In this document: positions 18,907 to 26,700 of the stretch, one piece after another
How the letters are laid out: each line of letters opens with the position of its first letter
Position numbering within the stretch: the first letter of the stretch is position 1
Origin: JAVVHH01 sp965199665
Lineage (GTDB): Bacteria > Pseudomonadota > Alphaproteobacteria > Acetobacterales > Acetobacteraceae
Direction of reading: 5' to 3'
NCBI GenBank assembly: GCA_965199665.1
Contig: OZ241208.1
Location: 2,542,001-2,606,000, forward strand
Length of the DNA: 64,000 nt
Program-made: the position numbers and the translations under genes
Notes under the pieces: generated by a model
Seen by the model: only the letters and a program-made list of their open reading frames with translations
The model's database searches: none
Told to the model about the DNA's origin: nothing

Positions 18907-19269
18907 TTATTCCCACTCCAGTGCGCCCTTGCACCACTCATAGATGAAGCCGACCGTCAGCACCGCAAGGAAGCCGAGCATCGACAGGAAGCCGAACACC
19001 CCGATGTCAGCGAGCGAGATCGCCCACGGGAACAGGAAGGCAACTTCGAGATCGAAGATGATGAACAGGATCGCCACCAGGTAGAACCGCACGTCGAACT
19101 TGCGCCGCGCATCGTCGAACGGCTCGAACCCGCATTCATAGGCGGACAGCTTCTCGGGATACGGCTTCTGGTGCCCCGCCAGCAGCGAGCCCGTCACCAT
19201 CGCCACCGCGATGAAGCCGCCAATGGCCAGAAACACGAGGATCGGGAAGTAGTCGGCCAAGAATGGCAT
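18907..19269 (-). CDS. nuoA: NADH-quinone oxidoreductase subunit A
   Basis: A small membrane subunit with three transmembrane helices, 120 residues. It is the first gene of the nuo operon. The conserved loop YECGFEPFDDARRKFDVRF lies between helices 1 and 2, with the cysteine that marks active/deactive states in mitochondrial homologues. The start at 19269 (MPFLADYFPILV) was chosen over a frame extension 20 codons upstream that lacks conservation. About 160 bases separate it from tRNA-Asp, room for the operon promoter; I could not pick out clear -35/-10 boxes. Confidence 0.96.
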   Translation of the reverse strand: MPFLADYFPILVFLAIGGFIAVAMVTGSLLAGHQKPYPEKLSAYECGFEPFDDARRKFDVRFYLVAILFIIFDLEVAFLFPWAISLADIGVFGFLSMLGFLAVLTVGFIYEWCKGALEWE

Positions 19270-19427
19270 GGTGCGGTCCCCTGCGCGGCCCCAGGCCGCC
19301 TCGCGCGGCCATCGGGCCGCCTGTTGCACGATCCGTGCTGCACTGCGGGATATAGGCCCAAGCTGCTCGACAGGCCATAGCCCGTTGCACGGCGGCAGCT
19401 AGTTTCGGACGGGTGGAGAACTGCCGC

Positions 19428-19504
<77 letters not shown>

Positions 19505-19603
19505 AAGCGGCAGGGCGCACCCTCTACGGCCCCCGCCCGCGAGCGTCAAGCGCGAGTCTTGCACCCATTGCCGAAGAATTCGAGAAACTGCCGCGGAGGG
19601 CAC

Positions 19604-19993
19604 ATGCGGATCGACATCAGCGGACTATCCGAATGGCGGCAACGCTTGGAACGGCTTCGGTTGGACGAGACCCTGGCGCGCACGTTGGCCGAACAGGCGC
19701 ATGACCTCGCCGCGTCGGTCCAGGCGCGGTTGTCCGAGCCCGCGGGCGGCGGCTCTCACGACGCGCCCTGGCGCCGCACCGGCGCGTAGCACGACAGCAT
19801 CGGGTCGACCGCCAACGGCCTCGAAGCCGCCATCGGCAGCAACGACCCGGCCGCCGCGCCGCAGGAGATGGGCACCGCGCGCATCCCACCCCGGCCCTTT
19901 CTCGCGCCGGCCGCGGTCGCCGCCGGCGAGGAGGTGGCGCGCGCCATCGGCGCTGCCGCCGCCGCCGCGATCAAGAGTGGTTCGTCGGAGTAG
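19604..19993 (+). pseudogene. HK97-gp10-like phage tail/virion protein, interrupted by an amber codon
   Basis: An isolated phage-type gene. After a good GGAGGG site the frame reads MRIDISGLSEWRQRLERLRL, runs to a TAG at 19787-19789, then continues in the same frame to a TAG at 19991. The second half reads HDSIGSTANGLEAAIGS and GTARIPPRPFLAPAA. The blocks PWRRTGA...DSI, GSNDPAAAPQEMGT and IPPRPFL are the signature of HK97 gp10 family proteins (head-tail joining/tail completion). Loss of one base would explain the amber, for example from TTG or CAG. Without it the product would be 129 residues, near the family's usual length. No other phage gene is nearby. A working readthrough product is unlikely but cannot be excluded. 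Confidence 0.75.
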
Positions 19994-20004
19994 CCGCCTG
20001 CAGC

Positions 20005-20022
20005 GGCAGGATTTATCCTGCC
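20005..20022. repeat. Perfect 8-bp inverted repeat just before the LprI-like gene
   Basis: GGCAGGAT and ATCCTGCC are separated by TT, an 18-base near-palindrome ending 4 bases before the ATG at 20027. It could be an operator, or a hairpin hiding the AGGA that would act as ribosome-binding site. No obvious second copy was noticed in the window. Confidence 0.5.
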
Positions 20023-20026
20023 CGCC

Positions 20027-20398
20027 ATGCGCGTCTCCCTCGCCCTGCTCCTCGTCACCGTCTGCGCCCCGGCGTTGGCTGCCAGTCCCGCCTACGAGAA
20101 GTGCGTCGGCTCGATCGACATGGCGGGCCTGACCGGCTCGCAGCGCCTCGACTGCGCCACCACCGACATGGACCGGGCCGACCGCCAACTCAACGACACC
20201 TACCGCGAGATCATGGCCCGCCTCCCGCCCCAGCGCCGATCGGCGTTGCGGCAGGAGGAGCGGGCCTGGATCGATCGCCGCAAGGCGACCTGCGCCATCG
20301 AGCGGCAGCCCGCCGAACCCTCGCGCGACGTCGCTCGCATGCTGTGCCTCGTCCGCGAGAGCGACGCACGGACGGAAGCACTGCGAGCCTATCGCTGA
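20027..20398 (+). CDS. LprI-like (DUF1311) secreted protein
   Basis: A small exported protein of 123 residues. A clear signal peptide (MRVSLALLLVTVCAPALAAS, cleavage after ALA) is followed by a cysteine-rich helical domain with C-x-C spacing: YEKCVGSIDM, RLDCATTDMDRADRQLNDTY, a QEERAWIDRRKATCA block and a final cysteine. The block D-x-x-LN-x-x-Y followed by L-x-x-x-R-x-W is the DUF1311/lysozyme inhibitor LprI N-terminal pattern. The function of most members is unknown; a role in the periplasm against lysozyme is inference. It stands alone, between the phage relic and a convergent unknown gene. Confidence 0.75.
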   Translation: MRVSLALLLVTVCAPALAASPAYEKCVGSIDMAGLTGSQRLDCATTDMDRADRQLNDTYREIMARLPPQRRSALRQEERAWIDRRKATCAIERQPAEPSRDVARMLCLVRESDARTEALRAYR

Positions 20399-20408
20399 CG
20401 CCGGAGCC

Positions 20409-21050
20409 TCAACGCAGCTCGGCGGGCTCAGCCGGCCCGGTGACCTCGATCTCCGTCACCTGCTTGGCTTTGTTCGGAACGAAATGCAGCGGCACGACCG
20501 CCAGCTTGCCGCATCCGCCAACCAGCCAATTTTCCCGGAACGGCCCGGCCGGGTCGTCGGCCGGCGTATCGAAGCGGACGAACTTGGTGTCCACGACCGT
20601 CAGCCCCTTGCAGTCCGGGATCACCGCGCGCGCCGGCCCGGCGATCTTGGAGATCGTCTCCCGCTGCAAGTCGATAAAAGCGCGCGTCGTGCCCGGCACG
20701 GTCGCGATCGTCTGGATCGGCAGACCCGGTTGGGTGACGACCCAGATGTTGAACACCGGCTTGAACGCGCCGCAGCCCGAACTCCGGTAGGTCTGCCGCA
20801 CCGCCCCTTCGACCATCGCGCCGGAGGCGTCGTATTTCGGCGTCGGCTTCACGAACAGGTCGGCGGGCGCGAATTTTATCTCCGGGCACAGGCTCGGCAG
20901 GCTTGCCGCCTTGGCCTTCAGCGCGGTCTGGATCTGCTGCTGCTGCTCGGGACGGCCCAGGAAGGCGCGTGTGGCCTCGTCATAGGTCTCCGCCTGGGCA
21001 GAGGCGCCGGTCATGGCGGCCCCGATGAGCACGAGCGTGACGAATCGCAT
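20409..21050 (-). CDS. Periplasmic protein of unknown function
   Basis: I do not recognise this family. The 213-residue product has a signal peptide (MRFVTLVLIGAAMTGASAQA) and a mature part of about 190 residues with paired cysteines (SLCPEIKF, SSGCGAFKPVFNIW, PDCKGLTVVD, VGGCGKLAVVPLHF) that could form disulfides. It is not hydrophobic apart from the leader. A good AAGGAG lies 8 bases before the ATG. It follows cmk by 35 bases on the same strand, occupying the place where rpsA is often found, and converges on the LprI-like gene. Expression from the aroA-cmk transcript is possible. Confidence 0.7.
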   Translation of the reverse strand: MRFVTLVLIGAAMTGASAQAETYDEATRAFLGRPEQQQQIQTALKAKAASLPSLCPEIKFAPADLFVKPTPKYDASGAMVEGAVRQTYRSSGCGAFKPVFNIWVVTQPGLPIQTIATVPGTTRAFIDLQRETISKIAGPARAVIPDCKGLTVVDTKFVRFDTPADDPAGPFRENWLVGGCGKLAVVPLHFVPNKAKQVTEIEVTGPAEPAELR

Positions 21051-21085
21051 GCGATTGGCTCCTTTCCGAACCCGATCTCAACGAT

Positions 21086-21730
21086 TCAGCCCGGCGAAGG
21101 CTCCCGGCCCGGTGGCAGATGCGCCCGCACTTTCGTCAACGCCGCCGCAAACGCCTGGTCGGCGTCGATGTCGCTCGTGTCGATCAGCACGGCGTCGGCC
21201 GCCATCGTCAGCGGTGCCACCGCCCGGTTGCTGTCCCGCTGATCCCGCGCCCGCATCTCCGCCTCGATCGTCGCGAACGGCACGGCGCCGCCCAATTCCT
21301 CCCAGCGCCGGCGCGCCCGCACGTCCGGCCGGGCCACGACGAACAGCTTCACCGGCGCGTCCGGAAACACCACCGTTCCGATGTCCCGCCCATCGATGAC
21401 GGCGCCCTCGGCCCCGGGGAACTGCCGCTGGAACGCCAGCAGCGCGGCCCTGACGCCCTCGTGCCGTGCCACCGCGCTCGCCGCGGCATCGGCCACCGAC
21501 CCCCGCAGGTCGGCCCGCCGCAGGTCGGCCGCCGCCAGGCTCGAAGCCTGGACTGCCGCCGCACCCGCATCCGCCGGGTCGGCGCCGGCATCGAGCACCC
21601 GGCGGCCCACGGCGCGGTAGAGCAACCCGGTATCGAGGTGCCGCAGCGCCAACGCCGCCGCCAGCCGCCGCGCCAGCGTCCCCTTGCCCGCCGCCGCGGG
21701 CCCGTCGATGGCGATCACCAACGGGGTCAT
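21086..21730 (-). CDS. cmk: Cytidylate kinase
   Basis: It phosphorylates CMP and dCMP in the cytoplasm. The 214-residue product has the P-loop IDGPAAAGKGTLARRLA, LDTGLLYRAVG, the CMP-binding DGRDIGTVVFPDA motif and an arginine-rich lid (VRARRRWEELG). The start overlaps the aroA stop by four bases (ATGA). The aroA-cmk pair is the conserved order; rpsA, the usual third gene, does not follow here. Confidence 0.96.
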   Translation of the reverse strand: MTPLVIAIDGPAAAGKGTLARRLAAALALRHLDTGLLYRAVGRRVLDAGADPADAGAAAVQASSLAAADLRRADLRGSVADAAASAVARHEGVRAALLAFQRQFPGAEGAVIDGRDIGTVVFPDAPVKLFVVARPDVRARRRWEELGGAVPFATIEAEMRARDQRDSNRAVAPLTMAADAVLIDTSDIDADQAFAAALTKVRAHLPPGREPSPG

Positions 21731-23046
21731 TCGATGGTGGCGCCGATCCCCTGCATCAACGCGACGAACCCCGGGAAGCTCGTCGCGATGAAGCCGGAAT
21801 CGTCGATCCTTAACGGCGCGGCCGTGCCCAGCCCGAGGACCAGCGCGCTCATGGCGATCCGGTGATCCATCTGCGTCGCGACCAGCCCGCCGCCCGCCGG
21901 CGTGCCCCGCCCGTGCACGACCAGCGTGTCGCCGTCGATCTCGACCCGGACCCCGTTGCCGGATAGCATCGCCGCCGTCGCCGCAAGCCGGTCGCTCTCC
22001 TTCACCCGGAGCTCACCCAGACCGTTCATTCGCGTGATCCCCTGCGCCATGGACGCCGCGACCGCCAGCAACGGATACTCGTCGATCATGCTGGGCGCCC
22101 GCTCCGCCGGCACGTCGATGCCGCGCAGCGGCGCCTGCACCACCGTCACGTCGCCGACATCCTCGCCGCCCTCGACCCGGCGGTTCCCGATCGTCAGCCC
22201 GGCGCCCATTTCTCCCAGCGTCGTGAACAGCCCGGTCCGCGCGTCGTTCAACGCCACCCCCAGCACCGTCACGCGCGACCCCGGCACGATCGCGGCCGCG
22301 ACCAGCGGGAACGCCGCCGAGGACGGATCGCCCGGCACCGTCACGTCGGCCGCCACCAGCTCCGGCTGGCCGCGGACGGAGGCGATCCGGCCCCGCCCTT
22401 TCGGCTCCACCGTCACCTCCGCGCCGAAATGCCGCAGCATCCGCTCCGTGTGGTCCCGCGTCGGCTCCGGCTCCTCCACCCGCGTCCAGCCCGGCGCGTT
22501 CAGCCCGGCCAGCAGCACCGCCGATTTCACCTGCGCCGACGGCACCGGCAGCACGTAGTCCAGCGGCAAAGCGTCCCGCGCGCCGCGGATCGCCAACGGC
22601 AGCCGTCCGCCGTCGCGCCCCGCGAACACCGCGCCCGTCTGCGCCAGCGGATCGGTCACCCGCCGCATCGGCCGCCGCCGCAGGCTCGCATCACCCGTCA
22701 TCACGGCGAACAGGTCATGAGTGGCCAGGATGCCGCATAGCAGCCGCGCCGCCGTGCCCGAATTGCCCATGTCCAGCACGTCATCGGGTTCGCGCAGCCC
22801 GCCCACGCCGCGGCCCGCCACCCGCCAGCGCCCGCCGGGTTCGCGGACGATCTCCGCCCCCAACGCCCGCATCGCCGCCGCCGTCCGCAGCACGTCCTCG
22901 CCTTCCAGCAGCCCGGTGATCGCCGTCTCGCCCACCGCCAGCCCGGCGAACATCAGCGCACGATGGCTGATGCTCTTGTCGCCAGGGACCGCGATGCGGC
23001 CGGAAAGCGGCGCAACGGCGCGGCGGGCGGAAAGGGGGCGCACCAT
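21727..23046 (-). CDS. aroA: 3-phosphoshikimate 1-carboxyvinyltransferase (EPSP synthase)
   Basis: The sixth step of the shikimate pathway, joining phosphoenolpyruvate to shikimate 3-phosphate. About 439 residues. Motifs: PGDKSISHRALMFAG, DMGNSGTAARLLCG, SAQVKSAVLLAGLNAPG, IDEYPLLAVAA and RVKESDRLAATAAML. PGDKS is followed by ISHRAL, and the active-site residues look intact. I chose ATG 23046 because GGAG lies 9 bases upstream; ATG 23055, three codons earlier, sits directly against that GGAG. The frame stays open to 23202 without conserved sequence. It is divergent from the FYDLN gene. Confidence 0.95.
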   Translation of the reverse strand: MVRPLSARRAVAPLSGRIAVPGDKSISHRALMFAGLAVGETAITGLLEGEDVLRTAAAMRALGAEIVREPGGRWRVAGRGVGGLREPDDVLDMGNSGTAARLLCGILATHDLFAVMTGDASLRRRPMRRVTDPLAQTGAVFAGRDGGRLPLAIRGARDALPLDYVLPVPSAQVKSAVLLAGLNAPGWTRVEEPEPTRDHTERMLRHFGAEVTVEPKGRGRIASVRGQPELVAADVTVPGDPSSAAFPLVAAAIVPGSRVTVLGVALNDARTGLFTTLGEMGAGLTIGNRRVEGGEDVGDVTVVQAPLRGIDVPAERAPSMIDEYPLLAVAASMAQGITRMNGLGELRVKESDRLAATAAMLSGNGVRVEIDGDTLVVHGRGTPAGGGLVATQMDHRIAMSALVLGLGTAAPLRIDDSGFIATSFPGFVALMQGIGATIE

Positions 23047-23097
23047 TTGATCCATCTCCGCGCGCTTATCACGCGGCCGCGTGGGGAAACAGCGGGT

Positions 23098-23126
23098 TTG
23101 ACAGCGCCGCCCGACAATCGTATGGG
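23098..23126 (+). promoter_or_regulatory. Possible sigma-70-type promoter for the FYDLN gene
   Basis: A perfect TTGACA at 23098-23103 is followed after exactly 17 bases by TATGGG at 23121-23126. It lies in the aroA/FYDLN divergent gap, 36 bases before the ATG at 23162. The -10 box is poor, so this is tentative. Confidence 0.4.
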
Positions 23127-23161
23127 CCGCCCCCTTCATGTGAGAAAGTGTTCGAGAGCAG

Positions 23162-23497
23162 ATGGCCAAGCCCGAACTCGGCACGAAACGGACCTGCGTC
23201 AATGACGGGATCCGCTTCTACGATCTGAACAAGGTTCCCGCGGTGTGCCCTAAATGCGGCACCGAGCAACCGCAGGAGCAGCCACGCCTCCGCCGTACCG
23301 GCGGCAACGTGCTGGAAGACAAACGCCCGCTCAAGAAGGTGGTCGCGCCGGGTCTCGAAGATGCCGAGACGGACGTCGAGGTCGCCGACGACGAGGAGGA
23401 GGACGTGTTGGAAGACACCTCCGATCTCGAGGACGAGGCGGACCCGATCGGCACCGACATCGAGGTCGAGCCCGAGTCCGACGAGAAGGACATCTGA
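23162..23497 (+). CDS. TIGR02300 family (FYDLN acid) protein
   Basis: A small acidic protein of 111 residues found across alphaproteobacteria. The start MAKPELGTKRTCVNDGIRFY runs into YDLNKVPAVCPKCGT, with one upstream cysteine and a C-x2-C pair that could bind zinc. The C-terminal half is almost entirely Asp/Glu with few hydrophobic residues and is probably disordered. The function is unknown. It is divergent from aroA, the position usual for this family. The hairpin at 23496-23522 overlaps the stop codon. Confidence 0.92.
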   Translation: MAKPELGTKRTCVNDGIRFYDLNKVPAVCPKCGTEQPQEQPRLRRTGGNVLEDKRPLKKVVAPGLEDAETDVEVADDEEEDVLEDTSDLEDEADPIGTDIEVEPESDEKDI

Positions 23498-23522
23498 CCG
23501 TTCCGAGCGTCACCGAACGGTC
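23496..23522 (+). terminator. Hairpin at the end of the FYDLN gene
   Basis: GACCGTTC (23496-23503) and GAACGGTC (23515-23522) form an 8-bp stem with an 11-base loop that begins inside the stop codon. No T-run follows, so it may protect the 3' end or aid Rho-dependent termination rather than act as a classic terminator. Confidence 0.35.
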
Positions 23523-23595
23523 ACAACAGGCTCACTATCATCAACTCGTGAACTGACTTACCTCGGCGGCCGCTGTTGCCGCCGAGGAGAATTTC

Positions 23596-24993
23596 TTGTT
23601 TTCCACCCGCCGTTCCGTGCTCGCCGCCACCTGTGCCGGCGCTGCCCTGCTCGCCACGCCCGCCGCGGCGCTCCCGTTCAACAGTGACGACATCGTCGTC
23701 AGCGTCGTCGGCAATGTCGACGGCTCGCGGCCGACCGACAACCAGGCCTCTCCCGTCCAGCTCGTCGAGCTCACTCGCACCGGCCAAGTCGTCGGCACGT
23801 TGACGCTGCCGCAGGTCGCCATCGGCGCCAACTACGCCTTCTCGGGCGAATACGGCTCCTCCTCCGAAGGCCTGCTGCACCGCTCCGCGAACGGCCAATC
23901 TCTCGTGATCGCTGGCTACGGCATCAACGCCGCCACGTACAATGCCGGCGGCATGGCCGTGTACGGCGATGCCCGCCTGGCTCAGAGCACCAGCGTCCCC
24001 GGCGGCACCACCCCGGCCGTCCCGCGCGTCATCGCCAACGTCGCCGTCAACGGCGCGATCGACACCAGCACCGCCCTCTACAACGCTTTCAACACCAACA
24101 ACCCACGCAGTGTCGCCACCGTCGACGGCTCGAGTTTCTACGTCGCCGGCCAGGGCGCTTCCAAGACCGACACCGCGACCCAGGGCGTGTTCGTCGTCCG
24201 CGACGGCACGACCACGACCATGCCGACCCAGGTCACCGGCTCGACCGACTACCGCAGCGTCAGCATCCAGAACGGGACGCTCTACGCCTCGCGCGACAAC
24301 AACGGCGCCAGCGGCGCACAGAACACGGAGATCGACCGCTTCGGCACCGCGCTGCCCACCGGCGCCAGCACGCCGACCGCGATCCCCGGCGTCGGCCCGT
24401 CGCTCAACCTGAGCTCGGCCTCCTTCAACGGCGTCAACGACATCCGCGGCCCCGGCAACTCCGCCTATCTCAGCCCGCAGGACTACGTCTTCCTCACCGA
24501 CCCCGCCACCGGCGCCCAGTATCTCTACATCGCCGACACCGGCAATCCGAAGAACGGCAATGTCGGCAAGGCCGGCGTCGGCGTCGGCGGCCTGCAGAAA
24601 TGGGCCCTGGTCAACGGCACCTGGACCTTCCAGTACGACATCTATTCAGGGCTGCCGCTGGTCGCGAACTTCAGTGGCAACAACCCCGCCACCGCCGGCA
24701 CCACCGGGCTGATCGGCCTCACCGGCATGCTGGTCGACGGCCAGGCCACCTTCTTCGCCACCAACTCCACCCTGGGCGACCTCGACCAGACCTTCGTCTT
24801 CCGCGTCACCGACCCGATCGCCCAGACCACCCGCGCCGCCGCCCCCGGCAGCGACGTGTTCACCACCATCTACACGGCCGCCCCCGGCACCAACGTTCGC
24901 GGCGTCGCCTTCGCGCCGGTGCCGGAGCCGGCGTCGCTGCTGCTGGTCGCCGGCGGCCTGCTCGGCCTCGGGCTGCTCCGCCGCCGCGCCTGA
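23596..24993 (+). CDS. PEP-CTERM sorting domain protein (predicted secreted, cell-surface)
   Basis: An exported protein of 465 residues. An N-terminal signal (FSTRRSVLAATCAGAALLAT, then PAAALP) leads a long Ser/Thr/Asn/Gly-rich region with recurring short beta-like segments. The C-terminus is a textbook PEP-CTERM tail: VPEPASLLLVAGGLLGLGLL then RRRA. That is the VPEP motif, one hydrophobic helix and a basic end. PEP-CTERM proteins are processed by exosortase/archaeosortase-type enzymes; no exosortase gene is in the window. The start is TTG at 23596, 6 bases after GAGGAG (23584-23589); no in-frame ATG would keep the signal. It may belong to biofilm or matrix material, by family analogy only. 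Confidence 0.85.
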   Translation: MFSTRRSVLAATCAGAALLATPAAALPFNSDDIVVSVVGNVDGSRPTDNQASPVQLVELTRTGQVVGTLTLPQVAIGANYAFSGEYGSSSEGLLHRSANGQSLVIAGYGINAATYNAGGMAVYGDARLAQSTSVPGGTTPAVPRVIANVAVNGAIDTSTALYNAFNTNNPRSVATVDGSSFYVAGQGASKTDTATQGVFVVRDGTTTTMPTQVTGSTDYRSVSIQNGTLYASRDNNGASGAQNTEIDRFGTALPTGASTPTAIPGVGPSLNLSSASFNGVNDIRGPGNSAYLSPQDYVFLTDPATGAQYLYIADTGNPKNGNVGKAGVGVGGLQKWALVNGTWTFQYDIYSGLPLVANFSGNNPATAGTTGLIGLTGMLVDGQATFFATNSTLGDLDQTFVFRVTDPIAQTTRAAAPGSDVFTTIYTAAPGTNVRGVAFAPVPEPASLLLVAGGLLGLGLLRRRA

Positions 24994-25003
24994 CCACCTT
25001 CCC

Positions 25004-25035
25004 CTGCTGCCCAGCCCGGCTATGCTGGGCGGCAG
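25004..25035. terminator. 12-bp hairpin between the PEP-CTERM gene and the carboxylase operon
   Basis: CTGCTGCCCAGC (25004-25015) pairs with GCTGGGCGGCAG (25024-25035) with one G-T pair and an 8-base loop. No T-run follows. Its right arm ends against GGGAG, the probable ribosome-binding site of the gene at 25045, so it may end the upstream transcript, control translation, or both. Confidence 0.45.
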
Positions 25036-25044
25036 GGAGACGGC

Positions 25045-26694
25045 ATGACAGCAATCGGTTCACCACTCGACGCACGCTCGCCGCAGGCGCAGGCCAATCG
25101 CGAGACCATGGCCGGGCTGGTGGATCGCCTTCGGGCCGAAACCGACACCATCCGTCAGGGCGGCGGCGAAGTGGCCCGCCAGCGGCATCTGTCCCGCGGC
25201 AAGCTCCTGCCGCGCGACCGCGTCGGCGCCCTCATCGACCCGGCCTCCCCCTTTCTCGAGTTCAGCCAGCTCGCCGCGCACGGCATGTATGGCGAGCCTA
25301 TTCCGGCGGCCGGCATCATCACCGGCCTCGGCCTGATCGAAGGCCAGGAATGCGTGGTCGTCGCCAACGACGCCACCGTCAAAGGCGGCACCTACTTCCC
25401 GATCACGGTCAAGAAGCACCTGCGCGCCCAGGAAATCGCGCTGCAGAACCGCCTCCCCTGCGTCTACCTGGTCGATAGCGGCGGCGCCAACCTCCCCAAC
25501 CAGGACGAGGTGTTCCCCGACCGCGACCATTTCGGCCGCATCTTCTATAACCAGGCTCAGATGTCGGCCGCCGGCATTCCGCAAATCGCCGCCGTCATGG
25601 GAAGCTGCACTGCCGGCGGCGCCTACGTCCCCGCGATGGCCGACGAGAGCATCATCGTCCGCAACCAGGGCACGATCTTCCTTGGCGGCCCGCCGCTGGT
25701 GAAGGCGGCCACCGGCGAGATCGTCACTGCGGAGGATCTCGGCGGCGGCGACCTGCACGCCCGCACCTCCGGCGTCGCCGACCACCTCGCCGAGAACGAC
25801 GCCCACGCCCTCGGCATCGCCCGCGCCATCGTCCGCAATCTGGGCGGCCGCCCCAAGCGCCCGCCCTTCGCCCTGCACGCCCCCGTCCCGCCTTGCTTCG
25901 ACCCGGCCGAACTCGACGCCGTCATCCCCGCCGACCCCCGCGAGCCCTACGACGTCCGCGAGGTGATCGCCCGCCTGGTGGACGGCAGCGAGTTCGACGA
26001 ATTCAAGCGCCTCTACGGCGCCACCTTGGTCACCGGCTTCGCCCGCATCTGGGGCTACCCGGTCGGCATCGTCGCCAATAACGGTATCCTGTTCAGCGAG
26101 AGCGCCCAGAAAGGCGCCCATTTCATCGAGCTCTGCGCCCAGCGCGGCATCCCGCTCGTGTTTCTGCAGAACATCACCGGCTTCATGGTGGGCCGTAAAT
26201 ACGAGGCCGGCGGCATCGCGAAGGACGGCGCCAAGCTCGTCACCGCCGTCGCTACCGCCCCCGTGCCGAAGTTCACCGTCATCATCGGCGGCTCATTCGG
26301 CGCGGGAAATTACGGCATGTGCGGCCGCGCCTTTTCCCCGCGCTTCCTCTGGATGTGGCCCAACGCCCGCATCTCGGTCATGGGCGGCACCCAAGCCGCC
26401 TCCGTCCTCTCCACCATCCGGCGCGACGGCATCGAGGCCCGCGGCGGCACCTGGCCCGCCGAGGACGAAGCCGCCTTCAAGGCTCCGATCGAGGCCCAGT
26501 ACGAGGCCCAGGGCAACCCCTACTACGCCTCCGCCCGCCTCTGGGATGACGGCGTCATCGCCCCTGCCGACACCCGCATGACCCTGGCCCTGGCCCTCTC
26601 CGCCAGCCTCAACGCCCCTGCCGAGCCCTGGTCTGCGGACCGGGCGGGACAAAGCTCTGCTGGGGAAAAGCGCTTCGGCGTGTTCCGGATGTAA
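25045..26694 (+). CDS. mccB: Acyl-CoA carboxylase carboxyltransferase subunit, methylcrotonyl-CoA type
   Basis: The carboxyltransferase half of a biotin-dependent carboxylase. Methylcrotonyl-CoA (leucine breakdown) is the most likely substrate. The 549-residue product fits MccB (about 535). Motifs: RHLSRGKLLPRDRVGALIDP, the oxyanion region SGGANLPNQDEVFPDR, MGSCTAGGAYVPAMADE and, in the second crotonase domain, LQNITGFMVGRKYEAGGIAK followed by GGSFGAGNYGMCGRAF. It is followed by the biotin subunit after 6 bases. Isovaleryl-CoA dehydrogenase and HMG-CoA lyase genes, usual neighbours, are absent. Geranyl-CoA carboxylase is the main alternative. Confidence 0.88.
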   Translation: MTAIGSPLDARSPQAQANRETMAGLVDRLRAETDTIRQGGGEVARQRHLSRGKLLPRDRVGALIDPASPFLEFSQLAAHGMYGEPIPAAGIITGLGLIEGQECVVVANDATVKGGTYFPITVKKHLRAQEIALQNRLPCVYLVDSGGANLPNQDEVFPDRDHFGRIFYNQAQMSAAGIPQIAAVMGSCTAGGAYVPAMADESIIVRNQGTIFLGGPPLVKAATGEIVTAEDLGGGDLHARTSGVADHLAENDAHALGIARAIVRNLGGRPKRPPFALHAPVPPCFDPAELDAVIPADPREPYDVREVIARLVDGSEFDEFKRLYGATLVTGFARIWGYPVGIVANNGILFSESAQKGAHFIELCAQRGIPLVFLQNITGFMVGRKYEAGGIAKDGAKLVTAVATAPVPKFTVIIGGSFGAGNYGMCGRAFSPRFLWMWPNARISVMGGTQAASVLSTIRRDGIEARGGTWPAEDEAAFKAPIEAQYEAQGNPYYASARLWDDGVIAPADTRMTLALALSASLNAPAEPWSADRAGQSSAGEKRFGVFRM

Positions 26695-26700
26695 CCGAGA

